This document shows, in pieces, positions 1 through 9,096 of a stretch of DNA of 64,000 nt. The notes below the pieces were generated by a model. It made no database searches. It was not told where the DNA came from and worked only from the letters and a program-made list of their open reading frames with translations. Source of the DNA: Balneolales bacterium ANBcel1 (GTDB lineage Bacteria > Bacteroidota > Rhodothermia > Balneolales > Natronogracilivirgulaceae). The stretch is from assembly GCA_029688905.1 (NCBI GenBank), contig JARULB010000003.1, positions 186,001 to 250,000 on the forward strand, in the 5' to 3' direction. How positions within the stretch are numbered: the stretch's first letter is position 1; every line of letters starts with the position of its first letter. The translations under genes and the position numbers were made by a program.

Positions 1-751
1 CGGAACTGACGCCGCCCAGCTCTCTGGATATGGTACCCAGCTCCATGCTCGTCGTCTCAAGGTTTTCAAGGATACGTTCCAGATCTGATTCCCGTCCGGA
101 GCTCAGGGTATCCAGGTTGGCCGTAAAACGACTTAGACTCTTCAGGGAGCGGTCCAGGTCGGAACTGCGCCGCCGAATCAGTTCGTCAACTTCCCGCGAA
201 GTGCTCCTGAGGGCTGCAAGCGTTTGCTGCAAATCATCTTTCCCGCTCTCTTTGAGCAGTCCCTCAAACTGTTCCAGCACCTCTGCAAGGCTACCGGCCG
301 ACCGCTCTACATCGGGCCTGATTCCCTCGGCAAACTCTTCCAACTGGGCAAGAGTACCGTAATCATACTCCCCCTGGATATACCCTCCATCAGGGATCAT
401 CTCCTCCCTGCCGGAGTGAATGATCCGGATGTGCTTTCCGCCGATGAGATCTGACGGCATAATAATCGCCCTGGAACCCACCGGTATCCCCTCGGCATAC
501 GACAGGTTAAGAACAACTTCGACGCTGTCGGGACCGGCGATTGAAACTCTGTTCACGGAGCCTATCTTCACCCCCGACATGTAGATAGAGCTGCCCGGCG
601 TGATGCCGTCCACCCGTTCGAAAGCGGTATACAGCTGCAAGCTGGGCCGAAACAGGGGAACATCCTGCATCAGACGGAAACCGATGACCGCTATCAACAT
701 TGCAACCACAATGGTTAATCCAATTTTGATCTCATTATGAACTTTTTTCAA
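1..751 (-). CDS. mlaD: MlaD-family (MCE domain) lipid transport protein, partial
   Basis: This is the substrate-binding subunit of an Mla-type ABC system that moves phospholipids between inner and outer membrane. Reading frame on the minus strand: a TTG start (749-751) with GGAG upstream gives KKVHNEIKIGL, one N-terminal membrane helix, then an MCE domain (YTAFERVDGITPGSSIYMSG, then VKIGSVNRVSI). A long helical region follows, matching the extended coiled coil seen in MCE proteins. The gene is open at the left window edge, so the C-terminus is missing. It lies 18 bp after mlaF and is clearly the third gene of the mlaE-mlaF-mlaD operon. The TTG start is inferred from the ribosome site; an internal ATG further in would cut into the membrane helix. 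Confidence 0.85.
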   Translation of the reverse strand, partial: MKKVHNEIKIGLTIVVAMLIAVIGFRLMQDVPLFRPSLQLYTAFERVDGITPGSSIYMSGVKIGSVNRVSIAGPDSVEVVLNLSYAEGIPVGSRAIIMPSDLIGGKHIRIIHSGREEMIPDGGYIQGEYDYGTLAQLEEFAEGIRPDVERSAGSLAEVLEQFEGLLKESGKDDLQQTLAALRSTSREVDELIRRRSSDLDRSLKSLSRFTANLDTLSSGRESDLERILENLETTSMELGTISRELGGVSS

Positions 752-769
752 ACCGGGCTCCGCTTATGG

Positions 770-1504
770 TTAAATGGAATATTCGCTTGCTTTGATAAAG
801 GAATTCAGAGCTTTATGATCGCTGGACTTGAGCTGGTCAAGGGTTCCGTACCAGCTCAGCTTCTGTTCATCCAGAAATGCCACTTTATCGGCCACTCGAA
901 GCACACTGTGCATATCGTGTGTAATGACAACGGAGGTAATGTCCAGTGTGTCGGCCATCCTGATGATCAGGTCATTGATTTCATCCGATGTTTGAGGGTC
1001 AAGGCCGGATGTCGGCTCATCATACAAAAGATAATCGGGATTGAGGACAATTGCCCGTGCGAGCCCCACTCTTTTCCTCATGCCGCCGGAGAGCTCGGCC
1101 GGTGACTTTTTGCCGATGTCGTTAAGATGAACCAGTTCCAGCGACTCCATCACACGTTTGTGGATGTCGTTGTCTTTCAGTTCGGTGAAGTAACGCAGCG
1201 GAAATGCAACGTTTTCGTATGCCGTGATCGAGTCGAACAGTGCCGCGCCCTGAAACAACACGCCAAAACGCTGCCGCAGCCTCCGAAGGCGTGCATAACG
1301 CATTTCGAAAACATTGAGGCCGTCAATGGTCACCGTTCCGGAGTCGGGATAAAGCAGAACGTTCAAATGCTTCATCAAAACGGACTTCCCCGAACCCGAC
1401 TTGCCGATTACCGCCAGGGTCTCTCCTTCCTCAATAGAGAGGCTTACATCACTCCAGACAAGATTATTGCCAAAGCTTTTTGTAAGATTTTTAATTTCAA
1501 TCAT
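770..1504 (-). CDS. mlaF: ABC transporter ATP-binding protein, MlaF type
   Basis: This is the ATPase of the Mla phospholipid transport complex at the cytoplasmic face. The 244-residue product shows a Walker A (GKSGSGKS), ABC signature (LSGGMRKRVGLARA), Walker B (LLYDEPTSGLD) and H-loop (ITHD), in the usual order. I chose the ATG at 1504, which gives MIEIKNLTKSFG, because the frame upstream of it adds an atypical 13-residue leader that overlaps the end of mlaE. The gene sits 13 bp downstream of the permease gene and 18 bp upstream of the MCE gene, so co-expression is very likely. No clear Shine-Dalgarno is seen. MlaF and other MCE-linked ATPases cannot be separated from sequence alone. Confidence 0.93.
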   Translation of the reverse strand: MIEIKNLTKSFGNNLVWSDVSLSIEEGETLAVIGKSGSGKSVLMKHLNVLLYPDSGTVTIDGLNVFEMRYARLRRLRQRFGVLFQGAALFDSITAYENVAFPLRYFTELKDNDIHKRVMESLELVHLNDIGKKSPAELSGGMRKRVGLARAIVLNPDYLLYDEPTSGLDPQTSDEINDLIIRMADTLDITSVVITHDMHSVLRVADKVAFLDEQKLSWYGTLDQLKSSDHKALNSFIKASEYSI

Positions 1505-1517
1505 ATAAAAACAGTAT

Positions 1518-2255
1518 CTATAAGAGCACGAAGGCGAGAACAAAATCAGCCAGCAGAATGTAAATACAGCTCAACACCGTTGCCTGCGTGGTTGCCGTAC
1601 CCACACCTTCAGCGCCACCGGAGGCGAAATACCCCTTGAAACAGGAGATTGAGGTTATGATATAACCGAAAACAAAGGATTTTATGACACCGAAACTTAC
1701 ATCCGCCGGTGAAAACACCTGACGGGCGCCCAGCATGAAGTCGGCAATCGGAACGGCGCCGGTCATGATTCCCCCCAGCAACCCACCGATCATTCCGGAT
1801 ATAACCGCCGCCACATAGATGACCGGAAACATGAATATCCCAGCGAGTACACGCGGCATCACCAGGAAGGTTACCGAGTTGAAGCCCATCGACTCCAGGG
1901 CATCGATCTGCTCGCTCACCGCCATCGTTCCAAGTTCTGTGGCGATACGCGCGCCAACGCGCCCGGCAAGCACAAGCGCACTGATGACGGCCGCAAGCTC
2001 AATCAGCAGCGACTGTGATACGATGGATCCGATCGTGGCTGGCGGAATAAATCCGGCTACAAGCTGATAGGAGGTCTGGATTGTCATCACCGCACCGGTA
2101 AAAAAACCGGCCAGCATGATGATCGGCAACGAATCGTAACCCGTCTTGACCATCTCGATGATCAGGTTCTTCCAGTACATGCCAAACTCGGTGGAAGAGC
2201 GTATCGCTTCGTAAATCAATCTGCAGTAGCGCCCGACATCGACAAATAATTGCAT
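1518..2255 (-). CDS. mlaE: MlaE family ABC transporter permease
   Basis: This is the integral membrane subunit of the Mla lipid transporter. The 245-residue protein has an amphipathic N-terminal segment followed by about five hydrophobic helices. It carries the typical MlaE-family stretch with GFFTGAVMTIQTSYQL near residue 50, a RVGARIATELGTMAVSEQIDAL-type region (about residues 101-125) and ALESMGFN just after it. The length matches the family. It is the first gene of the minus-strand operon with mlaF and mlaD, and starts about 110 bp from the divergent PorQ gene, so the shared promoter region is 2256-2365. Recognition is strong; the transported lipid and the direction of transport are not shown by the sequence. 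Confidence 0.93.
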   Translation of the reverse strand: MQLFVDVGRYCRLIYEAIRSSTEFGMYWKNLIIEMVKTGYDSLPIIMLAGFFTGAVMTIQTSYQLVAGFIPPATIGSIVSQSLLIELAAVISALVLAGRVGARIATELGTMAVSEQIDALESMGFNSVTFLVMPRVLAGIFMFPVIYVAAVISGMIGGLLGGIMTGAVPIADFMLGARQVFSPADVSFGVIKSFVFGYIITSISCFKGYFASGGAEGVGTATTQATVLSCIYILLADFVLAFVLL

Positions 2256-2365
2256 GGATCCGTCGTTCTTGTTAGGTGAGTATCAGAACAGATAATATAA
2301 AACAGCCCGTAAACTTTTCTGCCATTCTTGTTGGTTTGGTGTTTTTTTCTTACCTACGAAAGGTA

Positions 2366-3370
2366 ATGAATAAATTTTTCTTCCCGACTGTGAAATATCC
2401 CATCCCTTTTCTGTTACTGCTGATACTCGGCTTCCAGTCTCCCGCGCTTGCACAAATAGGAAACAACGAAGTATTCGGATTTTTGCAAATTCCTGCCGAC
2501 GCACGGTCCGCCGCTCTGGGAGGCAACCACGTATCTCTCGACCAGGGCGGGGTTTCCCTGTTTACAACCAACCCGGCCTATCTTACCGAAGTCTCCCACA
2601 AGGAGCTGTCGGTATCCTATCTGAACCACTTCTCCGATATCTACCTGGCTTCCGCCGGATTTGCCTATCACCTCGGCAATATCGGAACTTTCGCCAGCGG
2701 AATCCGCTTCGTGAATTACGGTGACTTCACCAGAACGGACAGTGACGGAAGGGAACACGGGTCGTTCAGCTCGTATGACTTCTCCTGGAGCGGCGCTATT
2801 TCCCGACCCCTTTTAGACCGGCTTCAGGCCGGCTTCGGAACCCAGTTGATCGTCAGCAGCTACGACAGCTATCAATCAACGGCAATCGCATTTTTCGGCG
2901 GACTCTATTACTCTTTTAATAGTAATTATACCCATGCCGCCCTCTCCTTTCGGCACCTTGGTGCTCAACTGACCCCTTTTGATGACACACGGGAAGACCT
3001 GCCATTTACCATAACCGCCGGAATTACACACCGGCTTCAGCATCTCCCCCTTCGTTTCAATCTTGCGCTGCACTCATTGAACCGCTGGGAGATGCCTGTA
3101 TTCGACGACGAAGACGACCCCGGCTTCACCAGCAATCTGTTCCGCCATATGCGTATGGGAGTCGAACTCCTGTTCTCCGAAAATGTAAACCTGCGCATCG
3201 GCTATGACCACCTCAGGAATCAGGAGCTTAAGTCAGACCAGCGAATTGACCTCTCCGGTGCCGGAATCGGTCTTGGAATCGGCTATCGCGATTTCCGCTT
3301 CGATATAAGCCGCTCCTCCTACAGCGAGACGGGAGGCCTGATACAGCTCAGCCTCAGCCACCACTTTTGA
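2366..3370 (+). CDS. porQ: Type IX secretion system protein PorQ-like
   Basis: This is a predicted outer-membrane beta-barrel of the PorV/PorQ (FadL-like) group associated with type IX secretion. The chosen ATG (2366) has GAAAGG just upstream and yields a signal peptide (hydrophobic LLLLILGFQSPALA, then cleavage near AQIG). The mature protein opens with FGFLQIPADARSAALGG, the hallmark of PorQ/PorV proteins, and continues with alternating beta-strand sequence to a terminal aromatic residue (SLSHHF), as expected for outer-membrane barrels. Length 334 residues fits. An in-frame upstream start at 2276 would place 30 extra residues before the signal peptide and is less likely. Its presence fits PorX and the sorting-domain proteins elsewhere in the window. 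Confidence 0.85.
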   Translation: MNKFFFPTVKYPIPFLLLLILGFQSPALAQIGNNEVFGFLQIPADARSAALGGNHVSLDQGGVSLFTTNPAYLTEVSHKELSVSYLNHFSDIYLASAGFAYHLGNIGTFASGIRFVNYGDFTRTDSDGREHGSFSSYDFSWSGAISRPLLDRLQAGFGTQLIVSSYDSYQSTAIAFFGGLYYSFNSNYTHAALSFRHLGAQLTPFDDTREDLPFTITAGITHRLQHLPLRFNLALHSLNRWEMPVFDDEDDPGFTSNLFRHMRMGVELLFSENVNLRIGYDHLRNQELKSDQRIDLSGAGIGLGIGYRDFRFDISRSSYSETGGLIQLSLSHHF

Positions 3371-3559
3371 TCGCTCAGCAGGCGAACAGAACCCCGGATC
3401 AGCAGAATATTACACCGGAATTCTGGAAGGTTTTTGCTATATTTCGCCGTTGTAACCACTTCTGTCCGTATCCGTGCCATCTCCGTGCATAACCGATCCG
3501 GACCCGCTTTATAATCATATCCCTCCCTTCAGACGGGTGGATTCTCAGAGTGAAGTAAC

Positions 3560-4738
3560 ATGATTCGATATTTGACAGCCGGGGAATCCCATGGCCCCGA
3601 ACTCACCGGCATCGTTGAAGGTTTGCCCGCCGGGCTCCCCCTCAGCCGTGAAGCGATCTCAAAACAACTGGCACGGCGTCAGGAAGGTTACGGACGCGGC
3701 GGACGCATGGCTTTTGAAAAAGACACCGTGGAAATCACCGGCGGAGTCCGGTTTGGAAAAACCATGGGGCATCCCGTTTCCCTGAAACTCGCAAACAGAG
3801 CCTATCATAAAGATGAAGCCAACTGGCCGCTGGTAATGTCCGTTGAGCCGGTGGATGACGACATTGAGAAAATCACAGTCCCCAGGCCCGGTCACGCCGA
3901 TCTTGTAGGTACTCAAAAATTCCGGTTTGACGATATCCGTCCCGTCATTGAACGGTCAAGTGCCCGCGAAACCGCCATGCGGGTAGCCTGTTGTACCACA
4001 GCGCGTGAATTACTGCGTTATTTCGGGATAGAGATCGGTGGACATGTAACCAGGATCGGGGAACAGGGGTACAACTCCTGGGAACATATCCGCGAAATCG
4101 CAGACCCTGTTATCGCCGATGGTGCCGAACGGCTCTCCGAAAGCGCCGACAACTCGGAAGTCCGTTGCCTTGACCCGAATCTTGGTCAACATATGGTTGA
4201 AGAGATCAAAAAACGAAGAAAAGAGGGCAGTTCCCTGGGCGGAATCTATGAAGTAGTTGTAACGGGGCTACCTGCCGGCCTCGGCAATTATGTGCACTGG
4301 GATCGCAAGCTGGAAGGACTGCTGGCCCAGGCCATCATGAGTACCCAGGCGATGAAGGGAGTGGAAATAGGCCTTGGATTTGAATCGGGCAGACGTCACG
4401 GCCATACCGTCCATGATGAAATCACATGGGAAGATAATCGGTACGGCAGAAGAACCAACCGTGCCGGCGGGCTGGAAGGCGGTGTTACCACCGGAATGCC
4501 GCTTATCATCCGGGGAGTGATGAAGCCCATTCCCACCATGCTCAAACCCCTGCAAACCGTGGATATTGTGGAGAAAAAGCAGCAGGATACCCGATACGAG
4601 CGCTCCGACGTCTGCGCTTTGCCGCGGGCTCTGATCGTGGCCGAAAATGTAATCGCGCCCGTTCTGGCCAACGCCTTTCTCGAAAAGTACGGCGGCGATT
4701 CCGTGGAGGAAATCTCGGGGCGCTACCCTTCCGACTGA
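3560..4738 (+). CDS. aroC: Chorismate synthase
   Basis: This enzyme converts 5-enolpyruvylshikimate 3-phosphate to chorismate, the last common step of aromatic amino acid synthesis, using reduced FMN. The 392-residue protein starts MIRYLTAGESHGPELTGIVE, with the classic GESHG motif, and contains RPGHADLVG (about residue 112), RSSARETAMRVA, and the C-terminal region with GGVTTGMPL and DVCALPRALIVAE. Length and motif order are typical of full-length AroC. The 190 bp upstream holds no gene. It is followed on the same strand by a TPR protein and a LysM protein, which may be co-transcribed but have no metabolic link I can see. Confidence 0.98.
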   Translation: MIRYLTAGESHGPELTGIVEGLPAGLPLSREAISKQLARRQEGYGRGGRMAFEKDTVEITGGVRFGKTMGHPVSLKLANRAYHKDEANWPLVMSVEPVDDDIEKITVPRPGHADLVGTQKFRFDDIRPVIERSSARETAMRVACCTTARELLRYFGIEIGGHVTRIGEQGYNSWEHIREIADPVIADGAERLSESADNSEVRCLDPNLGQHMVEEIKKRRKEGSSLGGIYEVVVTGLPAGLGNYVHWDRKLEGLLAQAIMSTQAMKGVEIGLGFESGRRHGHTVHDEITWEDNRYGRRTNRAGGLEGGVTTGMPLIIRGVMKPIPTMLKPLQTVDIVEKKQQDTRYERSDVCALPRALIVAENVIAPVLANAFLEKYGGDSVEEISGRYPSD

Positions 4739-4804
4739 TCTGCCGCAATGAACCAGACCCTCCGGTCGTTTTGATGCCAAGCGAATAACTACCAACAAAC
4801 GATC

Positions 4805-5140
4805 ATGACCCAAGCCAACCAGGACAGAATCGCCAAGTTGAAAGCGTTTCTTCAGGAAGACCCCGACGACAGCTTCTCCCGCTTTGCACTGGCCCTTGAA
4901 TATCAAAAAACCGGAGACCACCAAACGGCCCGGTCGCTTTTCGAACATATTCGCGACAAGGATCCCGGATACATCGGTGTCTATTATCATCTTGGAAAAC
5001 TCTATCAGATGACCGACGAACCCCGCCTGGCCCTGAAAACCTATACGAACGGCATTACCATCGCCAGGAATGCCGGTGACCATCACGCCGCCACGGAGCT
5101 GGAGCAAGCCCTTCAGGAACTGGAATACGACGCGCCTTAA
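4805..5140 (+). CDS. Small TPR-repeat protein
   Basis: This 111-residue protein is almost entirely tetratricopeptide-like helical repeats. The segment DSFSRFALALEYQKTGDHQTAR, followed by DPGYIGVYYHLGKLYQMTDEPRLALKTYTNGI-type sequence, gives about two TPR units, with a short N-terminal helix. There is no signal peptide, so it should act in the cytoplasm as a protein-protein interaction module. It lies 66 bp after aroC and only 11 bp before the LysM protein gene, so it is probably co-expressed with the latter. No enzymatic motif is present. The partner is unknown. Confidence 0.8.
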   Translation: MTQANQDRIAKLKAFLQEDPDDSFSRFALALEYQKTGDHQTARSLFEHIRDKDPGYIGVYYHLGKLYQMTDEPRLALKTYTNGITIARNAGDHHAATELEQALQELEYDAP

Positions 5141-5151
5141 GCTTTTCCCCT

Positions 5152-6381
5152 ATGAGATCCCTTCCGCTATTGCTTTTATTCGTTTTTTGGATGATTCCAT
5201 CCATCGCGGCCGCCCAGCCAGACCGTGAAACCCACACCGTTCGTGCCGGTGAAACCCTCTTCGGTATCTCCCGTCAGTATGACATCCCCGTTGACCAGCT
5301 TCGGGAGTGGAACCAGATGCCCGACAACCAGCTCAGAATCGGCCAGCAGCTCTACCTCTCTCCGGGACATCCGGACTCCCGCGAATCCCGCCGAACGACC
5401 GTTGAACCCGACACCACCGTTCATGCCGTTGAAGCGGGCCAGACCCTGTTCCGGATCTCCAGGATCTACGATGTCCCGGTAGATGACATCCTCGCATGGA
5501 ACGAAATGGACTCTCCGGCGCTCTCCATCGGGCAGGAGCTGGTGATTGTCAGACACCGGCAGGTCGCAGAGCCAACACCCGATGCTGCCACACCGGTTGC
5601 GGACGACTCTCCCCGGCGCGATACCGTACCTGTGACCGATACGGCTCCGGAGGACATTCCCCCGGATGTCACGGCCGAAACGGAGCCCGACCAGCCCGCC
5701 TATTACGAAGTACGGCCCGGCGACTCCCTGTACCGCATTGCCTCCCGATTCGGAATGAGTGTGGATGAATTGATGGAACTGAACCGGCTGGAAGACTCCA
5801 GGATCCATGTCGGCCAGGAACTCCGGGTACGCACACGCCCCACACCTCCCCCTTCCGTTACCGCAGAGTGGGAAAGAGAAAGCACCCCGCAGGGAAAATT
5901 TATTCGATACACCGTTGGCGACCAGGACTCCATATCCCAGCTTCTTCAATTCCATGGCATGGACCACTACGATTTTAGGGCGCTCAATCCGGAACTTGGC
6001 CTGGATGACGTCCGGCCCGGTGATGAAATCACATTGTTGCTGGCCGCCACAACTACGAGGAGCAACCCCTACATAATCCGACAGGGAAGCCAGGAAACAA
6101 CCCGCATGCAGGTATCACGCTACCCCGATAACCGCCGCGGAACTACCACGACCAGTGGTGACCTTTACAACCCGGAGGCACTGACAGCCGCCCACCCCGG
6201 CCTGCCGCTCGGTTCCGTGATTTACATCCAGAACCCCGGCAACAACCGGGGCACTTTTGTCCTCATCAACGACCGCACTACGGATAATCGACTGATGCTT
6301 TCTGAAGCGGCTTTCCAAAGCCTCGCTTTCACAGACGCTGCACAACTTTTCGTCACCATCCAGGAACAAGGGGTGGATTGA
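5152..6381 (+). CDS. LysM-repeat protein with RlpA-like double-psi barrel domain
   Basis: This is a predicted periplasmic or outer-envelope peptidoglycan-binding protein. The 409 residues begin with a signal peptide (LPLLLLFVFWMIPSIAAAQ). Three LysM repeats follow at about residues 27-70, 88-133 and 182-227 (HTVRAGETLFGISRQY; VHAVEAGQTLFRISRIY; YYEVRPGDSLYRIASRF), with a degenerate fourth near 250-297. The C-terminal 90 residues match the RlpA-like double-psi beta-barrel (SGDLYNPEALTAAHPGLPLG ... FVLINDRT). RlpA proteins in other bacteria cleave denuded glycan strands; whether this one is catalytic is inference. A Pro/Thr-rich linker separates LysM2 and LysM3. A 17-bp tandem duplication overlaps the stop codon. 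Confidence 0.88.
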   Translation: MRSLPLLLLFVFWMIPSIAAAQPDRETHTVRAGETLFGISRQYDIPVDQLREWNQMPDNQLRIGQQLYLSPGHPDSRESRRTTVEPDTTVHAVEAGQTLFRISRIYDVPVDDILAWNEMDSPALSIGQELVIVRHRQVAEPTPDAATPVADDSPRRDTVPVTDTAPEDIPPDVTAETEPDQPAYYEVRPGDSLYRIASRFGMSVDELMELNRLEDSRIHVGQELRVRTRPTPPPSVTAEWERESTPQGKFIRYTVGDQDSISQLLQFHGMDHYDFRALNPELGLDDVRPGDEITLLLAATTTRSNPYIIRQGSQETTRMQVSRYPDNRRGTTTTSGDLYNPEALTAAHPGLPLGSVIYIQNPGNNRGTFVLINDRTTDNRLMLSEAAFQSLAFTDAAQLFVTIQEQGVD

Positions 6382-6603
6382 GCGGGATTATCGATTGAGC
6401 GGGATTATCGCCCCGTCAAATCCATATCACTGTATCCGGAAACGAACAATCCTCTGCGGTTGCAAGGATTATTGGATGCCTTTTATTACATTGAAACCAA
6501 TCAGCAGTAACGTACCCTCTCCGAAAAAACAGGTTTTACATAATGCTGCCAGCCAGGTGAAAGGCGAATAACGAACATCAACCTTGATAAAAACCTATTT
6601 TTG

Positions 6604-7173
6604 ATGGATAGAATGACCCGCGAGGAAATTCAGAAGCAAAACGACTTCAACGACGAAATTCTTCCGCACCTTGATGCCATTTACAATTTTGCTCTGAAAC
6701 TGACCGCTAATGAGAACGATGCGGAAGATCTGGTACAGGATACCATCGTCAAAGCTTTCCGTTTTTTCAGCAGCTATGAGAAAGGCACCAATGCCAAAGG
6801 GTGGTTGTTCCGGATATTGAAAAACTCTTACATCAACAATTACAGGAAGGCTTCGAAACAGCCGACCCGGGTTGATTACGATGAAATCGAGCCCTTTTAC
6901 GAATCCATCCGCAGCGAACAGTCCAACACCACCGACCTGGAATCCAGCATGTACGGTCAAATGATGGATGATGACATCAGTTCCGCTTTGAGCAGTTTGC
7001 CGGAGGATTTCAGAACCGTTGTGTTGCTTTGTGATGTGGAGGGCTTTACCTACGAGGAGATCTCAAATATGCTGGATGTTCCTATCGGCACCATCCGTTC
7101 CCGGTTGCACAGAGGGCGTAACCTGCTCAAAGCCCAACTCTCCGAATACGCCTCAAGACGCGGTTACAAGTAG
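6604..7173 (+). CDS. ECF-type RNA polymerase sigma factor
   Basis: This alternative sigma-70 family factor of 189 residues has region 2 at about 25-95 (DAIYNFALKLTANENDAEDL, VQDTIVKAF, GWLFRILKNSYINNYRK) and region 4 at about 125-180 (LSSLPEDFRTVVLLCDVEG, then FTYEEISNMLDVPIGTIRSRL, a helix-turn-helix). It resembles the SigR/RpoE-like ECF group that often works with a zinc-binding anti-sigma partner. No anti-sigma gene follows: the next 180 bp are non-coding, and the next gene is convergent. ATG 6604 follows an in-frame TTG at 6601, and a further ATG lies at 6613, so the exact start is open. The signal it answers to is unknown. Confidence 0.92.
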   Translation: MDRMTREEIQKQNDFNDEILPHLDAIYNFALKLTANENDAEDLVQDTIVKAFRFFSSYEKGTNAKGWLFRILKNSYINNYRKASKQPTRVDYDEIEPFYESIRSEQSNTTDLESSMYGQMMDDDISSALSSLPEDFRTVVLLCDVEGFTYEEISNMLDVPIGTIRSRLHRGRNLLKAQLSEYASRRGYK

Positions 7174-7355
7174 CAGAGACAAGCCAATTAACCTGGGTGG
7201 CGTTTTTGAAATCTTTGCCGCAGTGAGTAATCCGCCATGCGGACAATCGGCCCGGCGATCCGCAAGTCCTCCCCATCCCTGATATCCGCTCATCGATTTG
7301 CCCGGTAATGCAATTGCATCCGGGACCCGATAGGCGACAGGCTTCTGTGGGGCCC

Positions 7356-8729
7356 TCAATTCTCGTTTTCTGCCTCTGTTGCTGTTTCCATCTTGCCTGC
7401 CCAGGGTCGCTTGTTTTGCCCTTTATGCCCGTTATTTGTTGAAACAGGCATCATCAGCCGAATTGTGGTTCCTTCACCGGGAACCGATTTGTGCACAAAG
7501 ATTTTCCCCTGGTGGTAATCTTCAATGATGCGGCGTGTCAGGCTCAGGCCCAACCCCCAGCCTCTCTTCTTGGTGCTGTATCCCGGATTGAATATTTCGC
7601 TTCGCACCTGTTTGCGAATCCCCTTGCCCGTATCCGTCACATCGATTATAAGGAAGCCGTTGTGCTCATGGGTTTCGACATGAACCCTGGCATTGTCACG
7701 GGACTTGTCGATAGCATCGAGTGCGTTTTTCATCAGGTTCTCCAGTGCCCAGGCAAACAGTTCCTGACTCATGGGGATCTTTTTATCGGATGTGATATTG
7801 GCACTTAACGTGACCTGCTTTCCAAGCTGGGGAAGGCGTTTTTCAAGGTATTCCATGACATGCCGAATCACCGGGCCTGGCCGTTTCGGTTTCAGTTCTG
7901 GAACAGAGCCGATTTTGTTGAACCGGTCGGCCACAATCTGCATGCGTTGCAGGTCGCTTGAAATTTCATGCGCTATGTGGAGCGTCTGCTGATCGTTGTT
8001 GGATTCCCGCAGCAAGGCAACCCACCCGTACAGGCTCGACAACGGCGTACCGAGCTGATGAGCCGCTTCCCTGGCCATCCCAACCCACAAATTAGACTGC
8101 TCCGTCCGCTTGATACTGCTCAGGCTCAGATAGCCCATACCCAAAAACAGCGCCAGCAGACCGAACTGCACGTATGGAAAATACCGAAGGGTTCGGATTA
8201 GGCCACTGTCTCCATAGTAGACAAACTGCTCCTGAATGGCGTTACCGGCCTCAAGCTCAATTCGTATAGGCTCGTTAATCGAGGCGTATTCAGCCACAAT
8301 TTCCTGGTCCAGTTCCCGGTTCCCGGTATTTCTGGAGTGGAGAATTTCCAGGTCTTCATCAACCACAACCGAGGGGATTTCAAACCGGTTTTTTATTATC
8401 AATTCAGTGGCGACAAAATCCAGATGGGAGTTCGAAAGATCCGATTCGGCTCGCCGGATGGCTGAAATCCACCGATCACGGTCGCGGTTAGTCACCAGCG
8501 AGGTTCCCGTAATTTCACGGATCACACGTTCGAGCTCCTCTCGTGTATCCGGAAAGTGCGATTTGCTGTTATACTCCATGGCTCGCGCCCAGAGCTCTAC
8601 ACCCGAGCGCTCCTTCTCGCGTATCTTTTCAACCAGATACTGGGTGTAGGTGAAAGAGCCTATGGCGATAATCACCAGAAGGAAAATCAGAGTGCCCTTG
8701 ATTCGGTTTGAGTTGCTTCTGAAAAGCAT
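7356..8729 (-). CDS. Membrane-bound sensor histidine kinase
   Basis: This is a two-component sensor kinase of 457 residues. TM1 lies at about residues 10-30 and TM2 at 183-205, and they bracket a ~150-residue extracytoplasmic sensor region without a recognised domain. The H-box is AREAAHQLGTPLSSLYGW (His near 224). The HATPase_c domain shows an N-box (WALENLMKNALDAID), a G1 box (DTGKGIR) and a G2 box (GWGLGLSLTRRIIED). No HAMP domain is evident, and no response regulator gene is adjacent, so it is an orphan kinase. It ends convergently to the ECF sigma gene. The C-terminal ~25 residues are charged and probably disordered. Confidence 0.93.
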   Translation of the reverse strand: MLFRSNSNRIKGTLIFLLVIIAIGSFTYTQYLVEKIREKERSGVELWARAMEYNSKSHFPDTREELERVIREITGTSLVTNRDRDRWISAIRRAESDLSNSHLDFVATELIIKNRFEIPSVVVDEDLEILHSRNTGNRELDQEIVAEYASINEPIRIELEAGNAIQEQFVYYGDSGLIRTLRYFPYVQFGLLALFLGMGYLSLSSIKRTEQSNLWVGMAREAAHQLGTPLSSLYGWVALLRESNNDQQTLHIAHEISSDLQRMQIVADRFNKIGSVPELKPKRPGPVIRHVMEYLEKRLPQLGKQVTLSANITSDKKIPMSQELFAWALENLMKNALDAIDKSRDNARVHVETHEHNGFLIIDVTDTGKGIRKQVRSEIFNPGYSTKKRGWGLGLSLTRRIIEDYHQGKIFVHKSVPGEGTTIRLMMPVSTNNGHKGQNKRPWAGKMETATEAENEN

Positions 8730-9096
8730 GGGTGGAGGAGATTAGTGGAAGTTACGATGCGGCCTTCGGCGGATTCATTGCGCACCATACAATGTAACGA
8801 AAAGGTGGGAAAAGCTATTTCAGGCCGGATGCTCGAAATTTTTGTCATAGCCCGACACACCCCGTGGCTCCGCGAACCTGATCTGCGCTAATCAAAGGGG
8901 GTACTGATTTCCCACAAACCGGACCTGGCGCTTTACAATCGGGTTCCTATGCAAGCAGAATTATCCTGCCGTCTTCCCGGATCGATGTCGCCAAGGGCAA
9001 CCTGAACGTGCCGGGGCAGCGACAGTAATCCCGTTTGGGCTAAAAATTCACCGACATGCCGGCGCCTTGTCCCGGGGCAACCGCCCGAAGCAACCG
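8730..9096. other. Intergenic region with no gene recognised
   Basis: This 367-bp stretch lies between the histidine kinase start and the clpX stop, both on the minus strand. It should hold the kinase promoter and the end of the tig-clpP-clpX transcript. I see no open frame with family features, no tRNA-like fold and no hairpin followed by a T-tract. A short direct repeat GCAACCG occurs twice near 9077-9093. Confidence 0.5.

Noticed and set aside
7301-7324. Palindrome ATGCAATTGCAT flanked by CCCGG and CCGGG between convergent genes
   Set aside because: It could be an operator or terminator, but there is no T-tract and the arms are asymmetric by two bases; too weak to call.
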